Counted from the first letter of the stretch, positions 7,186 through 16,417 are shown. The stretch is DNA of 53,485 nucleotides from Acidobacteriota bacterium (GCA_026394055.1 JAPKYZ010000035.1:1-53485), one strand, 5' to 3'. Made by a program: numbers and translations. The notes: generated by a model not told the origin, from the letters alone.

Positions 7186-8523
7186 CTAATTCAGCAGATT
7201 GCGCCGCGCGTAGCCGGAGACGGTGGATGCGGGCGGTACCCACTTGGGGTTGCGCGCCTGCTGCTCAAAGCGCTTCACGGCGATGTCGAAATCGTTCAGT
7301 AGTTGGCGCTTCAGAGCATCGGGGGCAAAGGAGTGCTGCAGGCTGTTGCGACCCAGTTGCACTACCTCATCCCAGCTCAAGTTGAAGGTCCGGACGGCGG
7401 TGAAGTATTCGTCGGTCAGGTTAGAATCCCAGCTGCCTTGATCGTCCGTGTTCAAACAGACCGGGATGCCGAAGCGGAGGTATTCGATGAAGGGATGAGT
7501 GGCCAGATCGGGCGTGTATTCCAGCAGCTTGTTCGAGACCAGATTGCTTTCGATCAACGTCCGTCCGTGGCGCAGCAGCAGCATCGTGTCCGGGTCAGTG
7601 ATCAGGTTCAGGCCGTGGCCGATACGCTCGGCGCCCAGCACCAGCGTGTTGCGGACATCGCGGCCGGGTGAATCCACTTCGCCGCCGTGGAGCGAAAGAT
7701 GAATGCCGGAATACTTGCGGCGCTGCGCGCGGAAGGCCTCAAAGAAGCGCAGCGGGTGGCCTTTGTCGTTGTCCTCGCGGCCGGCCATGTTGACGCCGAC
7801 CCAGTAGTCACGGTTGCGGTCGACAAAGGCGAAGGTGTCGGTGAGGCGCTGTTCGGCCGTCGGGATGAAGCGGATGAAGATGCCTTGGTAGCGGACTGGG
7901 ATGGGCGATTCCGCGGCGACCTTCTTCAGGGCCGCAGTCGCGGCGGCGGGATCAGTGGCGGACAGTGGAGAGGCCATCACCTCGGTGTAGCGAACCCCCT
8001 CGGCAGCCCAGCGCTTCAGGGTCTTGGCAAACACTTCGGCGGCCACTTCGTGATCGCGGCCCAGGTCAGTGATCCGCGTCACGATTCGTTCGAAGAACTC
8101 ATCGCGGCCTTCGCCGGGACGGTCGAGAATATGGGCTGAGATCCATTCGTCGCGTGGGGCGTCGCGGAGGGGAATGTATTCGCCCTTTTCGCAATCAGAC
8201 AAGGCTTGATAGCGGGCGCGGGGAATGTTGCGCCACAGCAGCGGTGCCGCCTCCGGCCCGCAATTGGCGATGCGGACGCGGGTGTAGAAACGGTCCTTCG
8301 CGGAGTCGTACCAATCCGACGCCCAGAACGACAGCGAGTAGTGGACGTGCAGGTCCGCGCCCTTGGGCATGGTGTAGAGCAGTGCGTAGAGTTGCGCGGG
8401 GCTCAGCGTCCGCTTCAGCTCTTCAAAGCGGGGGCCGAACTCCTGCGCCGTGGCGCAGAGCGTCGCCAGCATGAGGGATACGATGGTGCGTCGCAAACCG
8501 CCAGTATCGCATCCGCACCGCAT
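7186..8523 (-). CDS. Secreted adenosine deaminase-like metal-dependent hydrolase
   Basis: Amidohydrolase-fold protein of the adenosine/AMP deaminase family (445 residues from ATG 8523). Visible motifs are the zinc ligands DLHVHYS near the N terminus, SLHGGEVDS with the catalytic Glu, ERIGHGLNL, and NTDDQGSWDSNLTDEY with the metal-binding Asp. The long family-typical N-terminal region (PAQLYALLYTMPKGADLHVH) resembles secreted ADGF-type deaminases. A TTG at 8494-8496 gives MRRTIVSLMLATLCATAQ, a good signal peptide, and may be the true start; the ATG adds nine residues. Expected to deaminate adenosine or a related purine nucleoside outside the cytoplasm. Exact substrate uncertain. Confidence 0.85.
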   Translation of the reverse strand: MRCGCDTGGLRRTIVSLMLATLCATAQEFGPRFEELKRTLSPAQLYALLYTMPKGADLHVHYSLSFWASDWYDSAKDRFYTRVRIANCGPEAAPLLWRNIPRARYQALSDCEKGEYIPLRDAPRDEWISAHILDRPGEGRDEFFERIVTRITDLGRDHEVAAEVFAKTLKRWAAEGVRYTEVMASPLSATDPAAATAALKKVAAESPIPVRYQGIFIRFIPTAEQRLTDTFAFVDRNRDYWVGVNMAGREDNDKGHPLRFFEAFRAQRRKYSGIHLSLHGGEVDSPGRDVRNTLVLGAERIGHGLNLITDPDTMLLLRHGRTLIESNLVSNKLLEYTPDLATHPFIEYLRFGIPVCLNTDDQGSWDSNLTDEYFTAVRTFNLSWDEVVQLGRNSLQHSFAPDALKRQLLNDFDIAVKRFEQQARNPKWVPPASTVSGYARRNLLN

Positions 8524-8536
8524 CTAGACAGTCGGC

Positions 8537-8618
8537 AGACCGCTTGCTGACGCGCGCGGCTCAGAAACCGCGAGAGGTTTCGAAAGACTTACTGAGCCAC
8601 GACCGTGAGGGAGTGGTC
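8537..8618. repeat. Dispersed intergenic repeat related to the MITE at 3109
   Basis: Blocks 8537-8564 (AGACCGCTTGCTGACGCGCG...CTCAG) and 8594-8618 (GAGCCACGACCGTGAGGGAG+TGGTC) match the inner blocks of the element at 3109-3248 in inverted orientation. The 21-bp terminal repeats of that element are not intact here. The copy lies between two minus-strand genes and fills most of that gap. Confidence 0.7.
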
Positions 8619-8645
8619 TTGCGCAACCAAGTTGCAGCAGCCCAG

Positions 8646-10754
8646 CTAAAACACCTTGCGGCTTTCGAGATTGGCTTCAATGTCTTTGCGGGCGCGCCAC
8701 ACCGGGCGCATCTGCTTTTTCGACATCAGCGGCAACTGATCCTCAATATGCTTGGACCCGGCGCGGGACCAGTTGCCATAGGTGAGCAACGCTTCCGCCC
8801 GCACGGGGTTGGCGAACTCGACCACCGCGTGATAGCTGTCACCGTGCACGCCTTCCGCTTTGCCTTGGACAAACGGCCCAATGTTCACCGTGCGGATGGC
8901 ACCCAGCACTGACGGTGCACCGTTGGCCGGAAGATCGAGTGCGCCTCGGCGCAGGCGGATGGCGTCGCCCCACTTGACGTGCAACGAACCATATTCCGCT
9001 TCCAGCTTTCCAGCAGCGGCATCGAGCGCCGCCACCGCCTTTGCCGGGTCAGCAAAGCCGCGCGGCGTGGTGAGCGGTTGGCGTTCATCGGTGGGCACGG
9101 CATAGCCGCCGATAGAGCGGAAGCCCGGGCCCGCGCTCATGACGAAGTAATAGAACAACAGCGCACCATCGCTCGTGTTTTCGGTATCGCCATCCCAGGC
9201 GGCCAGAATGTCCGCCGCCAGCTTGGCGCGCGCCGAACCCAGTTGCTTCGCGTGGGCGACCAGGTCCGCTTTGAACTGATCAGCGGTCTCGACGTGCGTT
9301 GAAAGCTTGGCGGCTTTCAGATCTTCAAAGCTGAACTTCTCGGGACGCGACAGGATGCGGATGCTGCGCTGGGCGCGGCTGGTGATGCCGGTGGGTGGCG
9401 CGGCGTAGGCGGGGAACTTCGCCGGGTCGAGCAGCATGGGGTAAGCCGAGGTCCAGGGCGGATCGTTGGCGTTCTGCACGAAGCCGGCCTTGGGGTCGAT
9501 CACTTTGGGCAGGTCTTCGTAGGGGTGAATGCGGTCCCAGATCAATGACGAGCGGTCCCCTTGAATCAGGCCGGACCAGAACTTGGTGTCGCCCGTCGAG
9601 CGCTTCGGAATCGCGGCATTGAACAGGTAGAGGATGTGGCCGTCGCGGTCGGCGTAGGTGGTATTGAACAGCGGCAATTGCAAGTCACGCATGGCGGCCT
9701 GGAACTGGTCGAGATTTTGGGCCAGGCCCATCTTCCACAACTGTTCGGCCAGCCGGGGCCGGTCGAGCGCGGTGACGCGGAGGGCCGCCGTCAAGCCGTC
9801 GCGCTCCACCACCACCGGGCCGTGCACGCTGCTCTTCACCGTCAGCGGCTCTTCCTTGAAGCTGCCATCGGACTGGCGGATGCGGATGGTCTGCTGGTCT
9901 AGTTTGAAGGGCAGCACCTTGCCGTCCAGCACGTAGCCGCCGTCGCGCAATGTCAGCCGGTAGAGGTCCGCGCCATCGAAGGTGTTGGTGGTCTGGCTCC
10001 AGCCCAGGTGGTCATTGAAGCAGAGGCGGAGCGTGGGGAAGCCCACCCAGACGGCACCCGAGGAGTTGACGCCGGGGGCCACCAGATGGACCTCGAAGTA
10101 GGTGTGCAGATCGGCCCATTGCAGGTGGCTGTTGCTGATCAGCATCGCCTTGCCGGACGTCGTGCGCGAAGGCGCCAGCGCCCAGCCATTGGAGCCATGC
10201 ACTTCGCCCGTGTTGCCCAGGCGGACCATCTGGTTCACCTTGAGGGGGCTCGCGATCCAATCAAAGTGGATCACGCGCATGATGTGGCCCAACACGTCCG
10301 CCGGGGTGAACGGCAGCGCGGCGCGGGCGGGTTCACTCAATTGATCATGATGTTCGCGCGCCCAGCCATTCAGGCCATCGGCGAAAGCTTCGAGCAGCGG
10401 CGCGAACTCCGGGCTCTGTTGCGAGGCCCACAGCTTTGCTCGCTCCGGGATGCCATTGCGGCGCACCCAGCGGTCAACGTCCACAAACGATTCGTCCCCG
10501 CTGCGGCTGCTCGATCGCGCCCCGCTGCCATAGAACTCCGCTCCCCGCCCGCGAGCCTGCACATAGAGCCGCGTCAGCAATTCGGCATGCGCTTCCATCT
10601 GCGCGTAGCCGTAGGCGTAGAAGAGGCTCGGGTGGTCCTTGGCGTAGATGTGCGGGATGCCGAAGCGGTCCCAGAGGATCTCCGTTCGCTTGGTGGGGGC
10701 GGCGGCCAGAGGCAGTGTGAGGGCTAGCGCAGAGAGCAGCAGCGTTCGCAGCAT
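8646..10754 (-). CDS. Penicillin acylase (S45) family N-terminal nucleophile amidase
   Basis: Secreted Ntn-hydrolase of about 702 residues. It begins with a signal peptide (MLRTLLLSALALTLPLAAAP), then the alpha-subunit region ILWDRFGIPHIYAKD, a spacer, and the autoprocessing site HGSNGWAL, in which Ser188 would become the N-terminal nucleophile of the beta subunit. Later motifs include FNDHLGWSQTTNTFDGADLY and DRDGHILYLFN. Family members cleave amide bonds of penicillins, acyl-homoserine lactones or related compounds; the substrate here is unknown. The start at 10754 is supported by CTGGAGAGC just upstream; the frame stays open to 10973 only because it runs through the palindromic repeat. Confidence 0.88.
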   Translation of the reverse strand: MLRTLLLSALALTLPLAAAPTKRTEILWDRFGIPHIYAKDHPSLFYAYGYAQMEAHAELLTRLYVQARGRGAEFYGSGARSSSRSGDESFVDVDRWVRRNGIPERAKLWASQQSPEFAPLLEAFADGLNGWAREHHDQLSEPARAALPFTPADVLGHIMRVIHFDWIASPLKVNQMVRLGNTGEVHGSNGWALAPSRTTSGKAMLISNSHLQWADLHTYFEVHLVAPGVNSSGAVWVGFPTLRLCFNDHLGWSQTTNTFDGADLYRLTLRDGGYVLDGKVLPFKLDQQTIRIRQSDGSFKEEPLTVKSSVHGPVVVERDGLTAALRVTALDRPRLAEQLWKMGLAQNLDQFQAAMRDLQLPLFNTTYADRDGHILYLFNAAIPKRSTGDTKFWSGLIQGDRSSLIWDRIHPYEDLPKVIDPKAGFVQNANDPPWTSAYPMLLDPAKFPAYAAPPTGITSRAQRSIRILSRPEKFSFEDLKAAKLSTHVETADQFKADLVAHAKQLGSARAKLAADILAAWDGDTENTSDGALLFYYFVMSAGPGFRSIGGYAVPTDERQPLTTPRGFADPAKAVAALDAAAGKLEAEYGSLHVKWGDAIRLRRGALDLPANGAPSVLGAIRTVNIGPFVQGKAEGVHGDSYHAVVEFANPVRAEALLTYGNWSRAGSKHIEDQLPLMSKKQMRPVWRARKDIEANLESRKVF

Positions 10755-10780
10755 GCTCTCCAGGATAGCGCCGCGTCTGT

Positions 10781-10849
10781 CAGCCCCATGCGTGAGCTTG
10801 GGGCTTCTTCGGGATCGCGAAAAAAGCCCCAAGCTCACGCATGGGGCTG
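10781..10849. repeat. Long perfect palindromic repeat (25-bp arms)
   Basis: Arms 10781-10805 and 10825-10849 are perfect inverted copies (core AGCCCCATGCGTGAGCTTGG), separated by 19 nt. Each arm is itself partly palindromic (AGCCCC ... GGGGCT), so nested hairpins can form. A near-identical unit lies at 44886-44955. It sits between the acylase start and the toxin-antitoxin operon. Confidence 0.85.
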
Positions 10850-10899
10850 GAAAATCATGAAGCCTCGGCTCTGCAACGCTCTTTTGAGATTCTGTTAAG

Positions 10900-10913
10900 C
10901 TAGCTTCAGCTAG
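10900..10913. promoter_or_regulatory. Candidate operator of the toxin-antitoxin operon
   Basis: CTAGC TTCA GCTAG is a perfect 5-bp inverted repeat 14 nt upstream of the antitoxin start. Phd-type antitoxins bind short palindromes in their own promoter region, so autoregulation is a reasonable inference. Confidence 0.45.
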
Positions 10914-10927
10914 ATTGCGAGCAACCC

Positions 10928-11179
10928 ATGCAAGAAATTGGAGCCTTCGAAGCCAAGAATACCCTCGGCGCACTCCTGGACCGGGTTGAGCGGGGCGAAG
11001 AAATCGTCATCACGCGCCACGGCAAACCGGTCGCCCGCCTCATTTCCAGCGTTGGAATGATCGATCACTCCCGAGCCCGGGCGGCTGCGGACCGCCTCCG
11101 CGCCCGGGCGCAAACCTTGTCCGGGGAAGCATTTGATTGGCAGGTACTGAAAGCCGATCGCGACCGGGACCGGCCATGA
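10928..11179 (+). CDS. Phd/YefM-family antitoxin
   Basis: An 83-residue antitoxin. The N-terminal Phd/YefM DNA-binding fold is clear: IGAFEAKNTLGALLDRVERG followed by EEIVITRHGKPVARL. The C-terminal tail is charged and likely disordered until bound by toxin. It neutralises the VapC-like nuclease encoded next and probably represses the operon, for which a palindrome lies at 10900-10913. Its stop overlaps the toxin start (ATGA), giving translational coupling. Confidence 0.92.
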   Translation: MQEIGAFEAKNTLGALLDRVERGEEIVITRHGKPVARLISSVGMIDHSRARAAADRLRARAQTLSGEAFDWQVLKADRDRDRP

Positions 11180-11595
11180 GCCTGGTGCTCGACAGCTCCA
11201 TTACCTTAGCCTGGGTCTACAGTGCCGAGACGACGCCGGAGGTCTCGGCGGTCCTCGATCAGGTGATCGAATCCGGCGCTTGGGTCCCGTCGCTGTGGCG
11301 GCTGGAGGTGGCCAACATTCTCGAACTGGGAATTCGCCGGGGACGCCACGATGCCGCTTTCCGGGACGCCGCGCTGGCTGATCTCGCCATCCTTCCCATC
11401 ACCCTGGATCTCGAGACCGACCGGCAGGCTTGGGGGGCCACGGCGAAGTTAGCCGCTCGCCACCAGCTGACTCTTTATGACGCCGCCTACCTGGAGCTAG
11501 CCCGCCGCCGCGGGCTGCCACTGGCCACGCTGGACCGGGAACTGCGCGTGGCGGCACGGGCCGAAGGTGTTGCGCTGATGGGCCTGCCCGAATAG
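11176..11595 (+). CDS. vapC: VapC-like PIN-domain toxin
   Basis: A 139-residue PIN-domain ribonuclease. The acidic metal-binding residues are all visible: Asp in LVLDSSI, Glu in RLEVANIL, Asp in LYDAAYLELA and Asp in ATLDREL. PIN toxins of type II systems cut tRNA or rRNA when freed from antitoxin. I chose ATG 11176 rather than the earlier in-frame start at 11137 because it overlaps the antitoxin stop and begins directly with the PIN strand MSLVLDSS. Pairing of a Phd-type antitoxin with a PIN toxin is common. Confidence 0.92.
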   Translation: MSLVLDSSITLAWVYSAETTPEVSAVLDQVIESGAWVPSLWRLEVANILELGIRRGRHDAAFRDAALADLAILPITLDLETDRQAWGATAKLAARHQLTLYDAAYLELARRRGLPLATLDRELRVAARAEGVALMGLPE

Positions 11596-11617
11596 CAGCA
11601 ATAGCCGCCACAAAACC

Positions 11618-12469
<852 letters not shown>

Positions 12470-12518
12470 GCCGGTTATCGTATCAGTCCGGGCGGCGGGC
12501 GCAATGGAGGTTCGCGGG

Positions 12519-12977
12519 TTACTGGGGCGGTGCGGGCTTGGACGCCACGGGACGCCGGTAGACGGGCTCAAAGTCCGCCTTGCCGCCAAAGGTGAGGCTG
12601 GAGGAACTGCTGCCGGTATTCGCGCTGGGCCGGTCATAGGGCGTCGGAGGTTTGGGTGGCGGCGGAGCCTCCAGGCCATTGGTGGTCCGGGTTTCCTTCG
12701 TCACACGCGAGCCGCCGGTGGGCCGGGCGTCGACCCGCTCAATCTGTTCGCGCGGAATGGCCACCTGCTCATTCTTCAGCACCACAATCAGACTTTCGTC
12801 GGTGACATCACCCAGCTTGGCGATGACGGGCGCGCCGCCCGTGGACTTGACCACGCGGATCTCAGCACCGGTCTTGACCGCCTTCAGCTTCTCCCAGGTC
12901 AGCTTGTCGGCCGGGTTCTCCGCGGCGACGGAGGCGACCGTCAGGGCGAGCGCGGCCAGCACGGGTGGGATTGACAT
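12519..12977 (-). CDS. Secreted protein of unknown function with Sm-like segment
   Basis: A 152-residue protein. It has a signal peptide (MSIPPVLAALALTVASVAAE), then a compact beta region WEKLKAVKTGAEIRVV...DVTDESLIVVLKNEQVAIPR that looks like the small SH3/Sm-like barrel seen in acidobacterial exported proteins. A proline-rich, Ser-rich disordered tail follows (EAPPPPKPPTPYD). ATG 12977 was chosen for the signal peptide; the frame remains open upstream to 13094. It lies 49 nt upstream of the isomerase gene on the same strand and may be cotranscribed. No function can be assigned. Confidence 0.7.
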   Translation of the reverse strand: MSIPPVLAALALTVASVAAENPADKLTWEKLKAVKTGAEIRVVKSTGGAPVIAKLGDVTDESLIVVLKNEQVAIPREQIERVDARPTGGSRVTKETRTTNGLEAPPPPKPPTPYDRPSANTGSSSSSLTFGGKADFEPVYRRPVASKPAPPQ

Positions 12978-13095
12978 ATCCACCTTGTCGCCGATTTTGG
13001 AATGCGAGTCAAGCGGTTTTGCCGAGCGAGGCACAAGGGGGCCGGTGTACGCTATCGTCCGCAACCATGTGCAGACCTCTACATTTTCGGCCACT

Positions 13096-13286
13096 GCCTC
13101 ACGCTGAGCCGCGACAGAATGGAGCGGAGTCTTGCCCCTCTCAACGAATGGCCGGGAACCTGGACGGTTGGGTTTCGCTCAGCATGCCTTGAACCCTGCG
13201 GCGGCGTGATTCCGACCACGGCGTAGCCGGGCAGCCTGCGGAAAACGGTAGACTCCGCTCCATTCTGTCGCGGCTCGGCGTGAGGC
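13096..13286. mobile_element. 191-bp inverted-repeat element (MITE-like) in an otherwise empty gap
   Basis: The ends 13096-13132 and 13250-13286 are 37-bp inverted repeats with one mismatch (core GCTGAGCCGCGACAGAATGG). Between them are 117 nt without a convincing gene. A solo copy of the end sequence, 33 bp identical, occurs at 44838-44870, so the repeat is dispersed. The element fills most of the 12978-13373 gap between a minus-strand gene and a plus-strand gene; nothing else is visible in that gap. Confidence 0.75.
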
Positions 13287-13373
13287 GATGGCTCTTGATC
13301 GGGGCGCTTGCCGTGGCTTCTGGTGCCGTGACGGGCCATTCAGGAGTCGTGTGCACACGCCTAGCCATGCACA

Positions 13374-13655
13374 ATGGAGAGGATGGGTTTCGCATTGTGG
13401 ATCAACCAGGATTTGGCCTGGGCGCAGGGTACGCACGAATATAAGCCGATGGGCGCGGCGGTGATCGGGAACCAGGGGCAGTTCCGGGCCCGTGACTTCT
13501 CGGGCCGCAGGCGGGCGCCGCGGCGGCACCAGGATGGGTTCCGGGGACTGTTTGCGTCGCTTGAGGACGTCAATCGCTACCTGGCGGAAGGCCAGTCACA
13601 AGCCGCGAAGAAAAATCTGCGGCCCCCTTCGCGCCGCATCCTTTCAACGATTTAG
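13374..13655 (+). CDS. Conserved-looking 93-residue hypothetical protein
   Basis: The frame encodes a compact N-terminal part with many aromatic residues (FALWINQDLAWAQGTHEY, AAVIGNQGQFRARDF) followed by a basic linker (SGRRRAPRRHQDG) and a short helix (LFASLEDVNRYLAEGQS). The residue composition, unlike that of the antisense frames, looks like a real folded protein. No family is recognised. The start could be ATG 13374 or ATG 13383; neither has a well-spaced ribosome binding site. It overlaps nothing and is followed by the unknown gene at 13735. Confidence 0.5.
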   Translation: MERMGFALWINQDLAWAQGTHEYKPMGAAVIGNQGQFRARDFSGRRRAPRRHQDGFRGLFASLEDVNRYLAEGQSQAAKKNLRPPSRRILSTI

Positions 13656-13734
13656 CGGCATTTCGGCAGAAGCGGGAAACGCCCGCGTGGGGCGGGTTGC
13701 CGGACGGTGCATGGTACCGTCAACGCGCTCCCGC

Positions 13735-14598
13735 ATGATCACTTTCACCCACACTTTGACGCTCGCTCCCGCGCAGTTGGCGCTACTGGAGCCGGTTGCG
13801 GCTCGCTATGGCGCCGCGATTTCAGGAGCTGTACCAGACGCAGGTTCCCCGGTTCAAGTCACGATCAACTTGAAAGGGGACGCCCCGGGCGCGGTACCTG
13901 CTTCCAATCACGCCGAGTTTCTGCGGACGGCGGCGCGGCTTTCAGTGGCCGTGCAGGAGGCGCTGCGGGCCTGGCTGCCTTACCTCTGGTTTGCCGACGC
14001 CGCCCGTTTCGGTGATTTCGACCTGGCGGCCACGGTGGTGAACTACGCCGCGCTGCGGCCCTTTACGCCCAAGACCAAGGCCAGCTACGTGTTCGACGTG
14101 ATGGACAGCGACACGCCGCGAGCGGTGACGTTTTCGCTTGAACGGAATCTACCCGCGAAGTTAGGCGTGATTGAGCCGATGCTGCGGGCGTTGGGCTTCG
14201 AGCCTGCGGTGAACTTCGCGCCTCGCCGCGCGGAGCGCCTGATCGCGACATTCAAGCGGAAGCCGCAACTGCTCTACAGCCTGTTTGTGGCGGAGCGAGA
14301 GCTGGTGGAGCAGTACCTGGGGCGGCGGGACGCGAAGCTGATCGGCCGCCGGCTGCGGCGTCTGTTCGCGGCCAAAGATTTCTCGATCCTGGAGCCGTTG
14401 CTGGCCCTGGAAGTGGCCCGCGCCTTGGGTGGCAATATTTCGGCAGAAATTGCCATCTCGGCTGAGAATTCGGCGACGCCCGCCGCACTCTCTGCACATG
14501 ACAATCAATCCGTCTCTCCGGCTGATGCTGCTCCTCTGTCTGCTGTTGTCACCCATCTCGACTTGCGCCGCCGCGGCGGACCCGAAGCCTGCGCCTAG
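13735..14598 (+). CDS. Hypothetical protein, 287 residues, unknown function
   Basis: Begins MITFTHTLTLAPAQLALLEP and is followed by mixed alpha/beta sequence without signal peptide or membrane segment. A helical basic region near residues 180-225 (LLYSLFVAERELVEQYLGRR, KLIGRRLRRLFAAKD) is the most distinctive part. The last 34 codons overlap the next gene (start 14498), and that overlap may mean the true end is shorter in function or that the tail is unstructured. I do not recognise a family. The start at 13735 was chosen because the upstream extension to 13492 overlaps the preceding gene and is arginine-rich like a shadow frame. Confidence 0.55.
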   Translation: MITFTHTLTLAPAQLALLEPVAARYGAAISGAVPDAGSPVQVTINLKGDAPGAVPASNHAEFLRTAARLSVAVQEALRAWLPYLWFADAARFGDFDLAATVVNYAALRPFTPKTKASYVFDVMDSDTPRAVTFSLERNLPAKLGVIEPMLRALGFEPAVNFAPRRAERLIATFKRKPQLLYSLFVAERELVEQYLGRRDAKLIGRRLRRLFAAKDFSILEPLLALEVARALGGNISAEIAISAENSATPAALSAHDNQSVSPADAAPLSAVVTHLDLRRRGGPEACA

Positions 14599-14914
14599 CG
14601 CTGCGGCCAAGGCAGCCACGCCCAGTTTGCCGGACGCCGCGCTGCAGCAGATCATCCAGGAAAAGTTCAGCCGGTCCAAGGCGGGCGGCGGCAAGTTTCA
14701 AGTGAAGGTTCAGTCGGGCGTCGCTTATCTAAGCGGCAAGGCGGACATTGTGCAGCACAAGGGCTCCGCCACGCGCATGGCACGAACGGCGGGCGCAAAG
14801 AAGGTGGTGAACAACATCGTGGTCAGCGAGGCGGGCCGGCAAAGGGCGGTGCGGGCCATGGAGAAGGGCCGCGGCGTGGACGACAAACCGCGCCGGGCGG
14901 CATTGAAACCGTAA
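14498..14914 (+). CDS. BON-domain periplasmic protein
   Basis: A 138-residue exported protein. The signal peptide is hydrophobic (LRLMLLLCLLLSPISTCAAA). The BON domain spans about residues 45-112: LPDAALQQIIQEKFSRSK, FQVKVQSGVAYLSGKADIVQ and GAKKVVNNIVVSE, the last being the diagnostic VxN-I-V strand. BON domains bind phospholipids or peptidoglycan-associated surfaces (as in OsmY). A basic tail ends the protein. The start overlaps the preceding gene by 101 nt, more than usual. A small hairpin (CCTACCC ... GGGTAGG) follows the stop. Confidence 0.8.
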   Translation: MTINPSLRLMLLLCLLLSPISTCAAAADPKPAPSAAAKAATPSLPDAALQQIIQEKFSRSKAGGGKFQVKVQSGVAYLSGKADIVQHKGSATRMARTAGAKKVVNNIVVSEAGRQRAVRAMEKGRGVDDKPRRAALKP

Positions 14915-14963
14915 TGGCCTACCCAGATGGTGGGTAGGGCTCTAACAGGTTAGAATTCCTGTG

Positions 14964-16385
14964 ATGAGATTTACTGCCCTGCTCTGTTTGTGCGCCGCTA
15001 CGCTGGCGGCCCAGTCCATCCGGATCACCTCTGGCGCGATGCCCCATCAGGTTTTCCAGCGCAATGATGCCGGCAAGGCGGACATCACGCTTTCGGGAAC
15101 GGCCGTCGATGGTGAAGGCAAACCGGTGGAAGCCAAGCTGCTGCGCGGCATCGTGCCGGTGTTCGGCTTCACCAGTAAGAAGCTGGGCGTGGTGCAGAAC
15201 GGCCAGTGGACCATCAAGCTTTCCAACATCCCCACCGGCGGCCCCTACAAGCTGGAAGTGAAGATCGGCGGCACCAAGGCCAGCGAAGCGATCGAGGATT
15301 TGCTGGTGGGCGACATCTGGGTGCTGGGCGGCCAATCCAACATGGAAGGCGTGGGCAACCTGGAAAACGTGCAGACGCAGGATGACCGCGTGCACACTTT
15401 CGACATGGTGCAGGAGCGCTGGCAGATTGCGCAGGAGCCGCTGCACAACATGCCGGGCGCGGTCGACAAGATCCACTGGTCGCTGCTGCGGCGCACGGAC
15501 CGGCTGATGGGTCCGGGCCTGGAAGAGTACAACAAGAACCGCAAGAAGGGCGCGGGCTTGGGGCTGCCGTTCGCGGTGGCGTATACGAAAGCGTCAGGCG
15601 TGCCCGTGGGCTTGCTGCCGTGTGCCCATGGCGGCACGTCGATGGACCAGTGGGATCCGGCCAAGTGGGACAAAGCGGCACCCGGAGATTCGCTCTATGG
15701 CTCCATGATGCGGCGCTTTGAGGCGGCGGGCGGCAAGGTGAAGGGGATGCTGTGGTACCAAGGTGAATCGGACGCCAACCCCACGGCGGCACCGCTGTTC
15801 AAGGCCAAGTTTGAGAACTTCATCGCCAAGGTGCGCGAGGATTTCGCCAGCCCCAACCTGCCGTTCTACTTTGTCCAGATCGGCCGGTACGTCAACACGC
15901 AGAATGTGGGCCCCTGGAACGACGTGCAGGAGATCCAACGCTTAACCGAGACCACCGTGCCCAACACGGCTGTCTTTAGCGCCGTCGATAGTGACCTCGA
16001 TGACGGCATCCACGTTTCGACACCTGATCTGAAGCGGCTGGGCTTCAACATGGCCGCCTGGGCCGCCAGCAAGGCGCAACGTGGACCGCGGCCGCTGGAG
16101 CCGGTGGTCGATGGCGGGGTGATCAAGCTGCCGTTCCGCGACGTCAATGGCAAGCTGGTCAGCGCCGGACGCCCGACTGGCTTCTCGATCCACGGCGCCA
16201 CGGGCGAACCGCTGCCGGTGATCTACAAGACACAGATCGAGGGTTCGACGGTGCTGCTGCATGTCCAGGGCAAGCTGCCCGAAGGCGCGACGCTGCGCTA
16301 TGGCTACGGCAAGGACCCCTATTGCAACATCCGCGACGAGCAGGGGTTTGGCCTGGTGGTGTTTGGCCCGCTGCCCCTCAAGTAG
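14964..16385 (+). CDS. Sialate O-acetylesterase-like SGNH hydrolase
   Basis: Exported carbohydrate esterase of about 473 residues with a signal peptide (MRFTALLCLCAATLAAQSIR). Catalytic elements of the SASA family are present: Ser125 in WVLGGQSNMEG, the oxyanion region HGGTSMDQWD, LWYQGESD, and a late acid/His pair in DSDLDDGIHVS. A beta-sandwich precedes the esterase core (residues about 25-115). Such enzymes remove acetyl groups from sialic acids or plant polysaccharides; the latter is more likely in a soil bacterium. GTG 14961 is an alternative start one codon earlier. Confidence 0.88.
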   Translation: MRFTALLCLCAATLAAQSIRITSGAMPHQVFQRNDAGKADITLSGTAVDGEGKPVEAKLLRGIVPVFGFTSKKLGVVQNGQWTIKLSNIPTGGPYKLEVKIGGTKASEAIEDLLVGDIWVLGGQSNMEGVGNLENVQTQDDRVHTFDMVQERWQIAQEPLHNMPGAVDKIHWSLLRRTDRLMGPGLEEYNKNRKKGAGLGLPFAVAYTKASGVPVGLLPCAHGGTSMDQWDPAKWDKAAPGDSLYGSMMRRFEAAGGKVKGMLWYQGESDANPTAAPLFKAKFENFIAKVREDFASPNLPFYFVQIGRYVNTQNVGPWNDVQEIQRLTETTVPNTAVFSAVDSDLDDGIHVSTPDLKRLGFNMAAWAASKAQRGPRPLEPVVDGGVIKLPFRDVNGKLVSAGRPTGFSIHGATGEPLPVIYKTQIEGSTVLLHVQGKLPEGATLRYGYGKDPYCNIRDEQGFGLVVFGPLPLK

Positions 16386-16417
16386 CCGAATGGACGCGGC
16401 TCGGCTAAAATGGCGGT

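Noticed and set aside
10755..10973. N-terminal extension of the penicillin acylase
   Set aside because: The extension is only the translation of the palindromic repeat; the signal peptide and ribosome site place the start at 10754.
13079..13395. Open frames on both strands across the 13.1-13.4 kb gap
   Set aside because: They are translations of the inverted-repeat element; the same peptide fragments (for example SRDRMERSL) appear wherever the repeat occurs.
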